A DNA stretch of 64,000 nt from Oscillospiraceae bacterium (GTDB lineage: Bacteria; Bacillota; Clostridia; Oscillospirales; Oscillospiraceae): positions 1 through 64,000 of the forward strand of contig WQWC01000001.1 in assembly GCA_009785525.1 (NCBI GenBank), written 5' to 3'. This document shows positions 1 to 11,901 of the stretch, one piece after another. Both the position numbers and the translations under genes were made by a program. The notes beneath the pieces were generated by a model. It was given only the letters and a program-made list of their open reading frames with translations. It did no database searches and was not told the origin of the DNA. Every line of letters begins with the position of its first letter. The first letter of the stretch is position 1.

Positions 1-485
1 TCATAACATTGAATGTCGTCTATCCCCAGTCCAAGCCGTTCCAACTCAGGAATGTTCACGATAAATGCCGTTTCCCAAGCGGTAATGCCGACCCAAGTGG
101 GTACGGCTGCGTCTGATTTGAACATAGGTAGGATGCGTTCTACACCATCAGGGGCATAAGGTTCTAGCAATCCCATTTCGTCTAAGATGATCATGCTGGA
201 CGCTGCTGTACCCCAGACTAGATCAGCTTGAGGATTCTCCGCCTCGGCAATCAAGCGGGCGGTGATAACACCTGTTGAATCACGCACAATGTTGACGGTG
301 ATGTCAGGGTATTGCGCGTTGAAGTCTGCTAAAAATTCATCAACGAGTTCGTGTTCTAAAGCTGTGTACACAGTAATCGTGCCGGATGTGGGTGTAGCTT
401 CTGCTGTGCTGGAGTTCCCGCCGCAAGCGGTTAGCAGTGCGATGATGGAAATAAGTAGCATTATAAGTCCAATTTTACGTTTCAT
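1..485 (-). CDS. ABC transporter substrate-binding lipoprotein (iron/phosphonate type), truncated by window edge
   Basis: Reverse-strand translation MKRKIGLIMLLISIIALLTACGGNSSTAEATPTSGTITVYTALEHELVDEFLADFNAQYPDITV... has a lipobox (LTACGG) and substrate-binding fold motifs; open to the window start. Confidence 0.8.
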   Translation of the reverse strand, partial: MKRKIGLIMLLISIIALLTACGGNSSTAEATPTSGTITVYTALEHELVDEFLADFNAQYPDITVNIVRDSTGVITARLIAEAENPQADLVWGTAASSMIILDEMGLLEPYAPDGVERILPMFKSDAAVPTWVGITAWETAFIVNIPELERLGLGIDDIQCY

Positions 486-659
486 GTCAGTCCCTCACAT
501 TTTTCTAATTTCGTTATCGTAAACTAAGAATACGCGAAGTTTTGAGTTGCCGCTATCAAGTGAAGGTCAAATGTAAGTAAAGTTTGCGTAAAGTCGGAGT
601 GAGACGAAGAAAAACCACTATCTATAAAAACAGTGATTACACATAAACTATAAATTCGT

Positions 660-901
660 CCGAGTCCGCTTACGCAACGGTAGTTGGGGTGGTGAAATAC
701 CACCCACCTCCAAAGGCAAGCCGGACTGACCTTTGAAACTGGATAGCAAGGATGTCCATCAGATTTACACCCCTTGCTTGGGGGCATGGTTCATGCCCCC
801 AAGCCCTAAGTTGAAGTTAGGGCGACTAAGTTAGACTTAGCCTAACCCCGGAACTACCACTTCGGTAGTTCTGTGGTCGAAAAATAATTTTTCTTCCACA
901 G
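660..901. ncRNA. candidate structured RNA or structured DNA region with serial hairpins
   Basis: Perfect or near-perfect stems: GGGTGGT/ACCACCC (~687-704), CAAAGG/CCTTTG (711-735), GCAAGG/CCTTGC (746-777), CTTGGGGGCATG-gtt-CATGCCCCCAAG (777-803), CCCTAA/TTAGGG (804-822), CTAAG/CTTAG (826-840), GAACTACC/GGTAGTTC (851-871), CTGTGG..GAAAAAT/ATTTTTC..CCACAG (871-901). No convincing ORF. Confidence 0.5.
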
Positions 902-988
902 GAACATATCTGCATAGTTCGTGTCGTATTAAATTGCAGAGAGTTGTTGTTCGTGATATAATTTCCCTATCTACCGAATAGAAATGGG

Positions 989-1828
989 GTGATTATCTTG
1001 GATTGGAACAACTATGAAGAGCGCCGTCAAGCGCTCGCCCCATTCCACTACCTGCCCCTATTCTACCTGCTACCGGACGAGCTTGCCATCGCTCGAAAGC
1101 TAGATGGCTTCCCCCGCAACCCACACAAGGTAGTCACGGATGAGCGGTGGCGGGATTTCTACCGCAGCAAGTTCTTTCAATCTCGTCTGATGGACGCTTG
1201 GGGCTGGCTGATGTGGCAGGGGCTCGGCATCAAAGGCGGCGTGGAGAGCTACTCCATCAATGATCCCTTCGTGCTGATGGTATTCAATCTTCCCATGTGG
1301 GCGGCACTGCTGGTCGAGATGGGTATCACAACAGATTTGCTCGCCTCATACCCGCCAGAGAAAGAGATTCCATTCTTGACGATGGGCGAGGCCGTCTACA
1401 ACGCCGGTCATTTCATCCGTCGCTTCTGGGAGCATCCCCAGCTTAAAATGCGAGAGGTATGGGAGGTTGTAAAGACCCACCGCGACCACAGAGATTTCTC
1501 CGCGATGAATAGCCATGTGAAAACAGATTTCTACAGAAAGTGGTATCACACCAGAGCAAAGATTAAGACCCAATCCTTATACGACGAAGAGGGTAACGCA
1601 GTGTATGCCCCATACATACCAAACGGATTCGCGGAGGTGGAGCTCCGCATCTGGTTTAGAGAATTTTTGAAACGCTTGGACGCGCGTGACAAGACAATCG
1701 TTCAGCGACCGGAGGAGGGATACAATCAAGAAGAGATCGCCCAAATGCTAGGCTACGCCAACCATAGCGGCGTGTCGAAGCGAGTAACATCAATACGAAG
1801 GGAGTTTGAGAAGTTCAGAAGAGAGTAA
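989..1828 (+). CDS. mobile-element protein with C-terminal sigma-70 region 4-like HTH
   Basis: 279 aa ORF, GTG start; C-terminus EEIAQMLGYANHSGVSKRVTSIRREFEKF resembles a sigma region 4 helix-turn-helix. Confidence 0.6.
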   Translation: MIILDWNNYEERRQALAPFHYLPLFYLLPDELAIARKLDGFPRNPHKVVTDERWRDFYRSKFFQSRLMDAWGWLMWQGLGIKGGVESYSINDPFVLMVFNLPMWAALLVEMGITTDLLASYPPEKEIPFLTMGEAVYNAGHFIRRFWEHPQLKMREVWEVVKTHRDHRDFSAMNSHVKTDFYRKWYHTRAKIKTQSLYDEEGNAVYAPYIPNGFAEVELRIWFREFLKRLDARDKTIVQRPEEGYNQEEIAQMLGYANHSGVSKRVTSIRREFEKFRRE

Positions 1829-1888
1829 GAGCCGCTTGCGAAATGCAGGCGGTATTTTTTGTGACAAAACAGAAAGGGAAATTACAAT

Positions 1889-2227
1889 TTGAAGAAAAAT
1901 CTAAAGAGAAATATACAGCAGATATTCCGAGTGGATGAAACCGAGCTTGCTCTGATCCGAGAGAAAATGGAGACTGCCAACATCCGCAACAAGGAAGCAT
2001 ATTTCAGGAGGATGGTGCTGGACGGCTATGTCCTTCGCCTTGACTTCTCCGATGTGCGAGAGATGACCCGACTACTATCCAACGCCACAAACAATCTCAA
2101 TCAGATCGCCCGGCGGACGAATAGCGATGGGAGTTTGTTTGCCCCCGATATCCAGAAGATACAGGCAGATTACGATTTGCTCTGGGGACAGGTCAAATTG
2201 ATTCTACAGAAGTTGGCGAAGATATGA
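1889..2227 (+). CDS. MobC-like plasmid mobilization relaxosome protein
   Basis: 112 aa; RVDETELALIREKMETANIRNKEAYFRRMVLDGYVLRLDFSDVREMTRLLSNATNNLNQIARRTN is typical of the MobC family. Confidence 0.8.
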   Translation: MKKNLKRNIQQIFRVDETELALIREKMETANIRNKEAYFRRMVLDGYVLRLDFSDVREMTRLLSNATNNLNQIARRTNSDGSLFAPDIQKIQADYDLLWGQVKLILQKLAKI

Positions 2228-2369
2228 TATGTACAAAAACAAAACTCTTCTCGTTCGAGCAGACGGCGAAAGCCGGCTTAAAAATTGGGCGCCTCAGCGG
2301 TCAATTTAGTGGGGTTGGGCTACTGCCCAACAAGCACCGTTTGGCGATAGTGATAGCGCCAAACCTTGC

Positions 2370-4321
<1,952 letters not shown>

Positions 4322-4404
4322 CAATCGCTACGCCGTCCCCAAAAGACACTATACTGTTTTACTGCGGCTCACCCTTACGGGGCCGCTTTGTTGTCTGCAA
4401 AAAC

Positions 4405-5136
4405 TTATATATGCCTTGTTATCTCACGCCGCAGCCGTATGATAATCCGCTTCTCCAGCCTGCTGATGTACGACTGCGATATGCCCATCATGTCAGCCAC
4501 TTCTTTTTGCGTCAGCTCTTGCCTGCCGCCCAGTCCGAATCTCATAATTATAATCTCACGCTCACGCTCGGTAAGCTTTTCTATCGCGTCGAACAGCAGC
4601 TTCCGGTCGGCATCATCTTCAAGCGGACGCATTACCACGTCGGCTTCAGTGCCGAGGATATCGGACAGCAGCAACTCGTTACCGTCCCAATCGGTGTTCA
4701 GCGGTTCATCGAACGATACTTCGGTTTTTTTGTTGCTTGTTTTCCGCAAAAACATCAGGATTTCATTTTCAATACAGCGCGAGGCATATGTCGCAAGCTT
4801 TATGTTTTTCGCCGAATCATATGTATTGATAGCCTTAATCAGCCCGATTGTGCCTATTGAAATCAGGTCTTCTATATTGATGCCGGTATTCTCAAAGCGG
4901 CGCGCTATATAGACGACGAGACGTAGATTGCGCTCTATAAGCGCTTTTTTCGCGTTTTCGGAACCCTCTGACAAGAGCCGAATATGTTCCGCTTCTTCCT
5001 CGCGGTTCATTGGGGCTGGCAGCGTTTCGCTGCCACCGATGTAGAATACGCCCGGCGGCAGCGCGATCCCCATACGCGCAAGCACTCTATGGACTTTTAG
5101 CAGCACCCTGTTTTTTAATACCCACAAGCTTAACAT
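4405..5136 (-). CDS. sigE: RNA polymerase sporulation sigma factor SigE
   Basis: Pro-sequence with YIGGSE processing site, sigma region 2 ([38 protein letters not shown]) and region 4 ([21 protein letters not shown]); adjacent to spoIIGA. Confidence 0.93.
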   Translation of the reverse strand: MLSLWVLKNRVLLKVHRVLARMGIALPPGVFYIGGSETLPAPMNREEEAEHIRLLSEGSENAKKALIERNLRLVVYIARRFENTGINIEDLISIGTIGLIKAINTYDSAKNIKLATYASRCIENEILMFLRKTSNKKTEVSFDEPLNTDWDGNELLLSDILGTEADVVMRPLEDDADRKLLFDAIEKLTEREREIIIMRFGLGGRQELTQKEVADMMGISQSYISRLEKRIIIRLRREITRHI

Positions 5137-5150
5137 TGATTTTTCCTCCC

Positions 5151-5996
5151 TTACGCCCCAATCAGGGCTGAATATGTACCGTTATCGGAAACGCTGTTCG
5201 GTGAAATCGCCACCAGTATCCCCCGTCCGGGCTTGCCGTCTATTGTTATTTCATCCGGCTTGAAGCTTAACAGAAACCCACCGGCAACTCCGACTGCGCT
5301 GTACGGTATCAGCCTGAATTTTAACGGGCAGGAACGCGCCGCCAGTTCTTCCATCACAGACACCGCCCCGCGCCTGCCGATTTCTTCTATTGCAGCTCTC
5401 ACTTCTTCCGGGAACAGCTTCTTAGCCTCCGGCACACCTGTTACTATCACCGGCATGCCTGTCATCGGGTCAACAAGCGTGTTCCCGGTATCTACAAGCG
5501 CCTTGAGTTCAAGCACGCTTTTGCCCTGCCTGACGATAAGCGGTACAATCCCGCCCCTGTTCGCCGCGACACGCCGGAACACCAACGTCACAATGGCATA
5601 GCACACGGCGAATGACACAATAAGCGTACTGAATCTAATCGGCGGCAAAATTCCGCCAGAGGATACGCCCCCGCCGAGAAGCGACAGCCCCAACGCAAAT
5701 CCGGCCGCCCCTGCTGATACCGAGAAGAACACCAATCCAAGCCGCACAAGCCTGGGTTCCCCACCGAACGCGATTGCAATCATCAGAATCCCTATGCCGA
5801 TTATAACCAGCGGATTCCCCAGAAACTCAAAGGGCGGCAGGACTGATATTACCGCGAACACCCCGCCTAAAGCAGCCGCTCCGGCGATCCTGATGCGTGA
5901 CGCCGCAACGGCACAGACTTTTGCCGTTGCCAGCAAAATAAGATAATTAATGACTGTATTAATAAAAAACAAAGTGTCCGCATATATCACCCGCAT
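5151..5996 (-). CDS. spoIIGA: sigma-E processing peptidase SpoIIGA
   Basis: Starts [23 protein letters not shown]-terminal aspartic protease-like domain ([20 protein letters not shown]); directly upstream of sigE. Confidence 0.9.
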   Translation of the reverse strand: MRVIYADTLFFINTVINYLILLATAKVCAVAASRIRIAGAAALGGVFAVISVLPPFEFLGNPLVIIGIGILMIAIAFGGEPRLVRLGLVFFSVSAGAAGFALGLSLLGGGVSSGGILPPIRFSTLIVSFAVCYAIVTLVFRRVAANRGGIVPLIVRQGKSVLELKALVDTGNTLVDPMTGMPVIVTGVPEAKKLFPEEVRAAIEEIGRRGAVSVMEELAARSCPLKFRLIPYSAVGVAGGFLLSFKPDEITIDGKPGRGILVAISPNSVSDNGTYSALIGA

Positions 5997-6063
5997 ACAA
6001 GCCGCCCTCTCCGATTGATCTTTTGATTTAGATTCTAGTCCATCTTTTATCCGAAAAACGTAA

Positions 6064-6100
6064 AAAAAAGGGTCAAGCAAAAATTTTGCCTGACCCTTTT
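6064..6100 (-). terminator. Rho-independent terminator
   Basis: AAAAGGGTCAAGCAAAAATTTTGCCTGACCCTTTT hairpin downstream of the TSCPD gene. Confidence 0.75.
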
Positions 6101-6122
6101 CTCGTAATCGAATAGATAGGGG

Positions 6123-6368
6123 TTAATGTTGCATACTTTCCAGCGCTTTTGCCAGTTGATCCGGGCAGGAGGTGCTTTTTCTTCCGCATGTGATGCCGCG
6201 AAGCCGTTCTATCGCGTCATTAACCTGCATTCCGGTCACGAGGCGGGACACGCCTGTCAGATTACCCTCACATCCCCCTGAAAAACCGACATCAATAATC
6301 ACTCCGTCTTCGACCTCCACATCTATCATGCTCGCGCATGTACCGCTTGTCCTGAAACTCTTTTTCAT
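6123..6368 (-). CDS. TSCPD-domain (TIGR03905-type) protein
   Basis: 81 aa MKKSFRTSGTCASMIDVEVEDGVIIDVGFSGGCEGNLTGVSRLVTGMQVNDAIERLRGITCGRKSTSCPDQLAKAL. Confidence 0.88.
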   Translation of the reverse strand: MKKSFRTSGTCASMIDVEVEDGVIIDVGFSGGCEGNLTGVSRLVTGMQVNDAIERLRGITCGRKSTSCPDQLAKALESMQH

Positions 6369-6483
6369 AATTACCTCCGGTATTCTCTTTTCGTCTATTA
6401 TACCACCATTGTCCAAGCTATGCAACAAGTCTAAAGTGCCGGGTTGTATCATATAGTACATGTAGGTAAGGGGTGTGTAGCTT

Positions 6484-7659
6484 TTGAAATATGCATTTCG
6501 GCGTAAGGCACGCCGCGCCGCGGCAAGGCGGCCTTTTCTGTTGAAAGGCCTTGCCGTCATTTTCTTTTTTGTCCTTATTGTCAGAATCGCCGTATACTTA
6601 GGCAGCGATACATTGGCTGAAGGTTTTATGTCACGCCTGCTAGAAAACGACAACATAGCACTCGGGATTCTGGATTTTGAATTCAGCGGCGCGGCTAATC
6701 TCGGCTTGATGCCTAATCTTCAGGCGCTGATTTTCGATCCCGCCCCTGTCGATTCTCAGGAAGATTTCCCCGCCATCTTGGAGAATCCGGCTGCAATTCC
6801 GCCGCTCCCCCATCCCCCATCGGATTCAGAGGAAATCAGCGGCGGGCTTTATTACACCGTCATCCTTGAACCGGAGGACTCCGCAGAGATTTCACGCACC
6901 GATGAGAGCAGCTCTTTATTAGCGGCTGACAGCATTGTGCTGACCAATACAACTTCACTGGAGATTGATATAAATTCACTGTTGAACGAACCGCTTGGCA
7001 TCAACCTAACTCATGGTGAACCCGCTGTGCTTATCATACATACACACACAAGCGAGGCGTTCACCCAGACAGACGGCAAAACATACATATCCTCCGACCC
7101 TTACAGGACAGAGGATCAGACGCGGAATATCATACGAGTCGGTGAAGCGCTTGCCGCAGAATTTGAGCGGCGCGGTATCAGCGTGATTCATGACAGGCGC
7201 TCATACGATTTTCCAAGCTTCGCGGGGTCTTACTCCCGGGCATATGCATCTATCCGGTCATATCTGGAGAGGTATCCGAGTATCAGGCTGGTGCTGGACA
7301 TCCACCGCGATTCGATTACCGCGCCGGACGGTTCTCAACGCCGGACAATCGCGCAGATCGGAGACCAGACGCTTTCGCAAATCATGTTTGTCGTCGGGAC
7401 GAATTATGCTGGGCTTAATCACCCGCATTGGCAGGAGAATTTGAAACTCGCCCTGCGGATACAGCATGAGATGAACTATCTTTTCCCGAGCCTCGCGCGG
7501 CCCGTGTTTATATCCGGCTTCCGATTTAATCAGCACACGACGGCAGGGTCCCTGATTATCGAAGTTGGCAGCGCGGGGAATACGCTGACTGAGTCGCTGG
7601 CGGCTATACCGTATTTTGCCGAGGCAGCGGCTAATGTGATACTGGCGTTGTATGAATAG
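6484..7659 (+). CDS. spoIIP: stage II sporulation protein P
   Basis: IIHTHTSEAF, RRSYDFPSFAGSYSRAYASIRSYLERYPSIRLVLDIHRDSI and C-terminal amidase motifs of SpoIIP; TTG start. Confidence 0.92.
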   Translation: MKYAFRRKARRAAARRPFLLKGLAVIFFFVLIVRIAVYLGSDTLAEGFMSRLLENDNIALGILDFEFSGAANLGLMPNLQALIFDPAPVDSQEDFPAILENPAAIPPLPHPPSDSEEISGGLYYTVILEPEDSAEISRTDESSSLLAADSIVLTNTTSLEIDINSLLNEPLGINLTHGEPAVLIIHTHTSEAFTQTDGKTYISSDPYRTEDQTRNIIRVGEALAAEFERRGISVIHDRRSYDFPSFAGSYSRAYASIRSYLERYPSIRLVLDIHRDSITAPDGSQRRTIAQIGDQTLSQIMFVVGTNYAGLNHPHWQENLKLALRIQHEMNYLFPSLARPVFISGFRFNQHTTAGSLIIEVGSAGNTLTESLAAIPYFAEAAANVILALYE

Positions 7660-7727
7660 AAAATCCGGAGGACGCGGGATGTGGGCAACCGCAGATCGTT
7701 CCTGCATAAGATTCGCACAACGTTTTT

Positions 7728-7752
7728 TGTAGAGGCGGCCTGTGGCCGCCCG
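7728..7752. repeat. REP-like intergenic palindrome
   Basis: TGTAGAGGCGGCCTGTGGCCGCCCG. Confidence 0.5.
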
Positions 7753-7795
7753 CTTAGCTTTATGACACTGGGTTTATACTCTGCTTCCCCTTTAT

Positions 7796-8119
7796 TTACG
7801 AACTGAAATCCTCCAGTAACTGCAAGACTTCTTCATACGTGTACGCCGCTATGCCGTTTTCAAGAAGCTGTCTGTCGTACGCTCTCAGACCGCTTACGTC
7901 TATATCCGTCTCTACAACCTCGCCGCCGGTGAAATAGGCGATTTTTCCGTTATATGCCCGGACAAGATATTTGCCGCCGCCCTGCTCCATAGCCGCCGAC
8001 GCGGATGGCGGGGCTTCGGCTCCATAGCCGGACACCGCGCTCACCGTGTACATGCATGTCAAGAGCGCCGCGGAGGCAGTCAGCGCCAATATACCGGCTT
8101 TTATTGTTTTTTTCGTCAT
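7796..8119 (-). CDS. BofC C-terminal domain-like exported protein
   Basis: N-terminal TM/signal, then YLVRAYNGKIAYFTGGEVVETDIDVSGLRAYDRQLLENGIAAYTYEEVLQLLEDFSS resembling BofC_C. Confidence 0.6.
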   Translation of the reverse strand: MTKKTIKAGILALTASAALLTCMYTVSAVSGYGAEAPPSASAAMEQGGGKYLVRAYNGKIAYFTGGEVVETDIDVSGLRAYDRQLLENGIAAYTYEEVLQLLEDFSS

Positions 8120-8319
8120 AATATCACAGCCTTTCAGGGAACTTTTTGCGCCCTCACACGTCAGAATGTATAAATCATTGCGTGTTTGTACCAAGTATTC
8201 CCAATTTATGGTTTGCTTATGCCGTGATCCGTACTATGATTTATTACGAATATGTTAAAAACCTATAAATTTGACAGAGTATGGTATAATAACTACATAC
8301 CAAATCTGAGGAGTTGTCA

Positions 8320-10794
8320 ATGTCCAAGAAAAGAATTGCAAAGAAAATCGCAAAAACAGGCGCCCGGACAGTCGGGGACGCTGTTATATTGGCGCTGAAG
8401 ATAATCGGCACGGTGATCCTGACTATTTTTACGACAGGCGTCATTTTCACATGTATTTTCCTGATATATGTCAGGACAAATCTGACCACCGGGCTTGATA
8501 TAGCGTTCGCGGATATTTCCATCGCTCAGTCAAGCGTTATGTATTTCATAGATCCCATACCCAATCAGGAGCGGGAGAAGGTCGTTATACAAAGCACGGA
8601 ATTCCGCACTTGGGTCAATTTCGACGATATCCCGACACACTTGATACTGGCTCTCATCGCTATTGAAGACCAGCGGTATTTCCAACATCAGGGGATTGAC
8701 TGGTACCGCACTGCCGGCGCGTTTGTCAATATGTTCCTGAACATGCGCGACACATTCGGCGGCTCTACAATCACCCAGCAGCTGATCAAAAACCTGACCC
8801 ACGATGACGATGCGACTGTCCAGAGAAAGCTGCAGGAGATTTTCAGGGCGCTTGAGTTTGAGCGTAATCACAGTAAAGAAGAGATTTTAGAGCTTTATTT
8901 AAACATTGTCTATTTCGGACACCGCAGTCACGGCATCGGGGCCGCGGCGCAGACTTACTTTGGTATAGATGTGACTGAACTTAGTTTGGCCCAGGCCGCC
9001 TCGATCATTGGAATTACAAATAATCCGTCACGGTTCAGCCCTTATCTGAACAGAGAAGAGAACATAAGGCGGCAGCAAATCATACTATACAAAATGTTTG
9101 AACTAGGGTTTATCACCGACTACGAATACAGAGAAGCTCTCGCCGAAGAGCTATATTTCCAGCGCGGTGAGCATACCGTGCATCAAGATGTCGTATACAC
9201 CTGGTTTGAAGAAGCTGTGATACGGGATGTTCTTGATGATTTAGTTGCGCTGGGCTATTCCGAACAAATGGCAAGAATGCTGCTGTTTTCCGGCGGGTTG
9301 AGGATAATTTCGACAATCGACCTTGAGATGCAGGCAATAGTTGACGAGATATTTGAGGATCGCGAAAATTTGCCGCGGGTTACCGGTTCACAGCAGCCGC
9401 TACAGGCTGGAATTGTTATAGCCGACCCGTTTACAGGTGAGATACGGGCACTTTCCGGCGGCACCGGTCAAAAACGTACTAACATGCTGTTTAGCCGGGC
9501 AACGATGGCGCGCAGACCGCCCGGGTCTGCAATCAAGCCTATTTCAGTATACGCCCCTGCCATGGAAATGGGCCTTATCACCCCCGACACAAGGTTCAAT
9601 GACAGCGATAGCGTCTCGCTTGTCGGAACCACCTGGAGGCCCAGGAACTATGACCGCAGATTCCGCGGCATTGTCACTGTCCGGCGTGCGCTGGCAAGCT
9701 CACTCAACACCATTGCCGCGCAAGTACTGGATCAACTGCTTCCGTCAAACTCATATCGATTTATGATCGAGACGCTTGGATTTACAAGCCTTGTCCCGGC
9801 TGATAATGATTTCGCTCCGTTGTCGATGGGTCAGTTGACTCACGGCGCGACTGTGCGCGAGATGACGGCCGCGTTTACAATGTTCCCAAATGCCGGACAG
9901 CACACCACATTGCGCACATATTCAAGGGTGTATGACCGCCACGGCAATATTCTGCTGGACAATCGTCCGCAATTCACGCGGGCGTTAAGCGAAGTTAACG
10001 CGTATTGGATGACCGACATGCTTGTCGAGTCCGTAGTCAATGGCACAGGCCGGGCGGCTATATTGCCGAACAGAATGCCGGTAGCCGGCAAAACCGGCAC
10101 GACAACCGACAGGCAGGACCGCTGGTTTGTCGGATTCACGCCTTATTTCGTTGCCGGTGTATGGACCGGGTTCGACACTCCCGCAAACATGACCTCAAGC
10201 GGAAACCCGGCGGCGCAGATATGGCAGCGTGTCATGGCGCGGATCCATGAAAATCTTGAAGTCAGGCAATTTAACAGGCCCGAAATCACCACCCTCCCGC
10301 CCGTTGCAGGTACTAACCCTGAAATTGCCAGGTTTGTTATACAGGCAATAGACCTATACGGCAATATAATTGAGGAGTTCCCAGGCTGGGCTGGGCTCGG
10401 CACAGAGCGCACCGTTTCAGCCCCGGAGATTGAGGGATATACTCTCGTTGGCGAGTCGTCGAGGACACTGTTTATATTCGATGACCCGTACAGAAACGTC
10501 GCGGTGTTTATTTATACGTCAGCCGTGCCTCCGGGTGGGCGCGACCCGGATTTGACCGATGAACCTCCGTACGGTGAACACTCAACTGATCCGACTGATC
10601 CAACGGAAAGCCCTACCTCCCCGTGGGATCAGCCACCGGATTATACAGCCCCAACAGATCCCCCTGCGACATATCCACCTATAACAACAGACCCGCCTGC
10701 GACAGAGCCTCCGGAGGAAGACCCTCGCCCGCCCCAACTTCCCACTCAGCCGCCGGATTCTGATTTGCCTCCGTTCCAGACAGAACCTATGTAA
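8320..10794 (+). CDS. class A penicillin-binding protein (PBP1A family)
   Basis: Transglycosylase motifs (IEDQRYFQHQGIDW, GGSTITQQLIKNL) and transpeptidase motifs (SAIKPISVY, AGKTGTT); Pro/Thr/Asp-rich C-terminal tail; GAGGAG upstream of ATG. Confidence 0.95.
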   Translation: MSKKRIAKKIAKTGARTVGDAVILALKIIGTVILTIFTTGVIFTCIFLIYVRTNLTTGLDIAFADISIAQSSVMYFIDPIPNQEREKVVIQSTEFRTWVNFDDIPTHLILALIAIEDQRYFQHQGIDWYRTAGAFVNMFLNMRDTFGGSTITQQLIKNLTHDDDATVQRKLQEIFRALEFERNHSKEEILELYLNIVYFGHRSHGIGAAAQTYFGIDVTELSLAQAASIIGITNNPSRFSPYLNREENIRRQQIILYKMFELGFITDYEYREALAEELYFQRGEHTVHQDVVYTWFEEAVIRDVLDDLVALGYSEQMARMLLFSGGLRIISTIDLEMQAIVDEIFEDRENLPRVTGSQQPLQAGIVIADPFTGEIRALSGGTGQKRTNMLFSRATMARRPPGSAIKPISVYAPAMEMGLITPDTRFNDSDSVSLVGTTWRPRNYDRRFRGIVTVRRALASSLNTIAAQVLDQLLPSNSYRFMIETLGFTSLVPADNDFAPLSMGQLTHGATVREMTAAFTMFPNAGQHTTLRTYSRVYDRHGNILLDNRPQFTRALSEVNAYWMTDMLVESVVNGTGRAAILPNRMPVAGKTGTTTDRQDRWFVGFTPYFVAGVWTGFDTPANMTSSGNPAAQIWQRVMARIHENLEVRQFNRPEITTLPPVAGTNPEIARFVIQAIDLYGNIIEEFPGWAGLGTERTVSAPEIEGYTLVGESSRTLFIFDDPYRNVAVFIYTSAVPPGGRDPDLTDEPPYGEHSTDPTDPTESPTSPWDQPPDYTAPTDPPATYPPITTDPPATEPPEEDPRPPQLPTQPPDSDLPPFQTEPM

Positions 10795-10808
10795 ATTATA
10801 GCTTAAGC

Positions 10809-10844
10809 AAAAGCCCCGGTGAATCTCAGATTCACCGGGGCTTT
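10809..10844 (+). terminator. Rho-independent terminator
   Basis: AAAGCCCCGGTGAATCTcAGATTCACCGGGGCTTT. Confidence 0.85.
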
Positions 10845-10850
10845 GAGTGT

Positions 10851-11408
10851 CTAGCCTTTAATATACGTGAGTTTCGCCATGTTCAAGTCGTGTGGTTCTT
10901 TTCCGCTGTTTGCTGTTCCGACCAGGACCGAGATTCCAAATTCGTAGCCATCCGGGAATTGCAGGCGTTTTTTCAGTTCATCCCCGCGCGGACCGCCGAG
11001 CGGTATTCCGGCCAATCCAACAATAACGCTGCCGAGTCCGAGCGAGTGCGCCGCGAGCGTGACGTTTTGGCTCAAGATTCCGCAGTCTATCGCGGAAAAC
11101 GGCGTCCCGGCTGAAGCTACCATCACCAGACACGGCGCGTTGTAGAACACTTTCCCGCCGCGCTCTTTAATACGCTCATAGTATGTCTTATCTTCCATGG
11201 CGGCCATTATGTTCATTGTTTCCGCGTCAAGTTCCTCGATTAATGCTTTATCGGTGACCATGATAACATGCCAAGGCATGTCGTTCCTGGCGCTGGGCGC
11301 TGCCAGCGCGGCGTCTGCAATGGCTTTCAGCTGCGCTTCTGTCAGCGGAGCATCCTTGAAATCGCGGCAGGAGTAGCGTTCCGCTATGGTTTTCAATGTT
11401 TCGTTCAT
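10851..11408 (-). CDS. nitroreductase family protein
   Basis: MNETLKTIAERYSCRDFKDAPLTEAQLKAIADAALAAPSARNDMPWHVIMV..., FMN-dependent nitroreductase fold. Confidence 0.9.
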   Translation of the reverse strand: MNETLKTIAERYSCRDFKDAPLTEAQLKAIADAALAAPSARNDMPWHVIMVTDKALIEELDAETMNIMAAMEDKTYYERIKERGGKVFYNAPCLVMVASAGTPFSAIDCGILSQNVTLAAHSLGLGSVIVGLAGIPLGGPRGDELKKRLQFPDGYEFGISVLVGTANSGKEPHDLNMAKLTYIKG

Positions 11409-11518
11409 AATATGTCCTCCTTGTTTTAGTGCCGACCTTAGCGCGGCTTTTATCATGTTTTTGATTATATCACAAGTCGGGCGAAAATACATGAAAAATT
11501 TTGCAGGCACCACAATTG

Positions 11519-11836
11519 CTATCGCCTGAAAAACTCATTGCGTTCCATCAGATAACTTTCATGGTCTTTCAGAATAACGCCGTCCTCGTCGTACTTTCTT
11601 GCGATCTCCGAAAGCTCCGGGTCGGAAAACAGCGATTTCCATGCGGCATTTTTCGCCCCGACGCTTTCAAATTCGCAGATGTAGTAAATCTTATCCCCGC
11701 CGTCGGCATCCGTGTAAAAATCTACCACTTTTATACCGTGTTTGCCGAAAAGAATAAACATGCGCTCTTCAAACCGCCTAAGTATCGCCGCCGTGCGTCC
11801 AGGGTGTAAGTGGTATATCCGCAGTTCGTAAATCAT
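11519..11836 (-). CDS. NIPSNAP family protein
   Basis: MIYELRIYHLHPGRTAAILRRFEERMFILFGKHGIKVVDFYT... Confidence 0.85.
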   Translation of the reverse strand: MIYELRIYHLHPGRTAAILRRFEERMFILFGKHGIKVVDFYTDADGGDKIYYICEFESVGAKNAAWKSLFSDPELSEIARKYDEDGVILKDHESYLMERNEFFRR

Positions 11837-11901
11837 TTAATTACTGCCCTTTCTGTATTATTTTATAGTTAAATCAGTATTCAGCTGGTTTGACTACAAT
11901 T

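Noticed and set aside
524-787. 87-aa minus-strand ORF
   Set aside because: Lies across the hairpin-rich region; translation shows no protein-like pattern and is better explained by structured nucleic acid.
6369-6656. N-terminal extension of the TSCPD ORF to 177 aa
   Set aside because: The extension overlaps the divergent spoIIP start and lacks family similarity; MKKSFRTSGTCA at 6368 is the canonical start.
8271-8290. TTGACA followed by TATAAT upstream of the PBP gene as a promoter
   Set aside because: Spacing is only 8 nt, too short for a sigma-A promoter.
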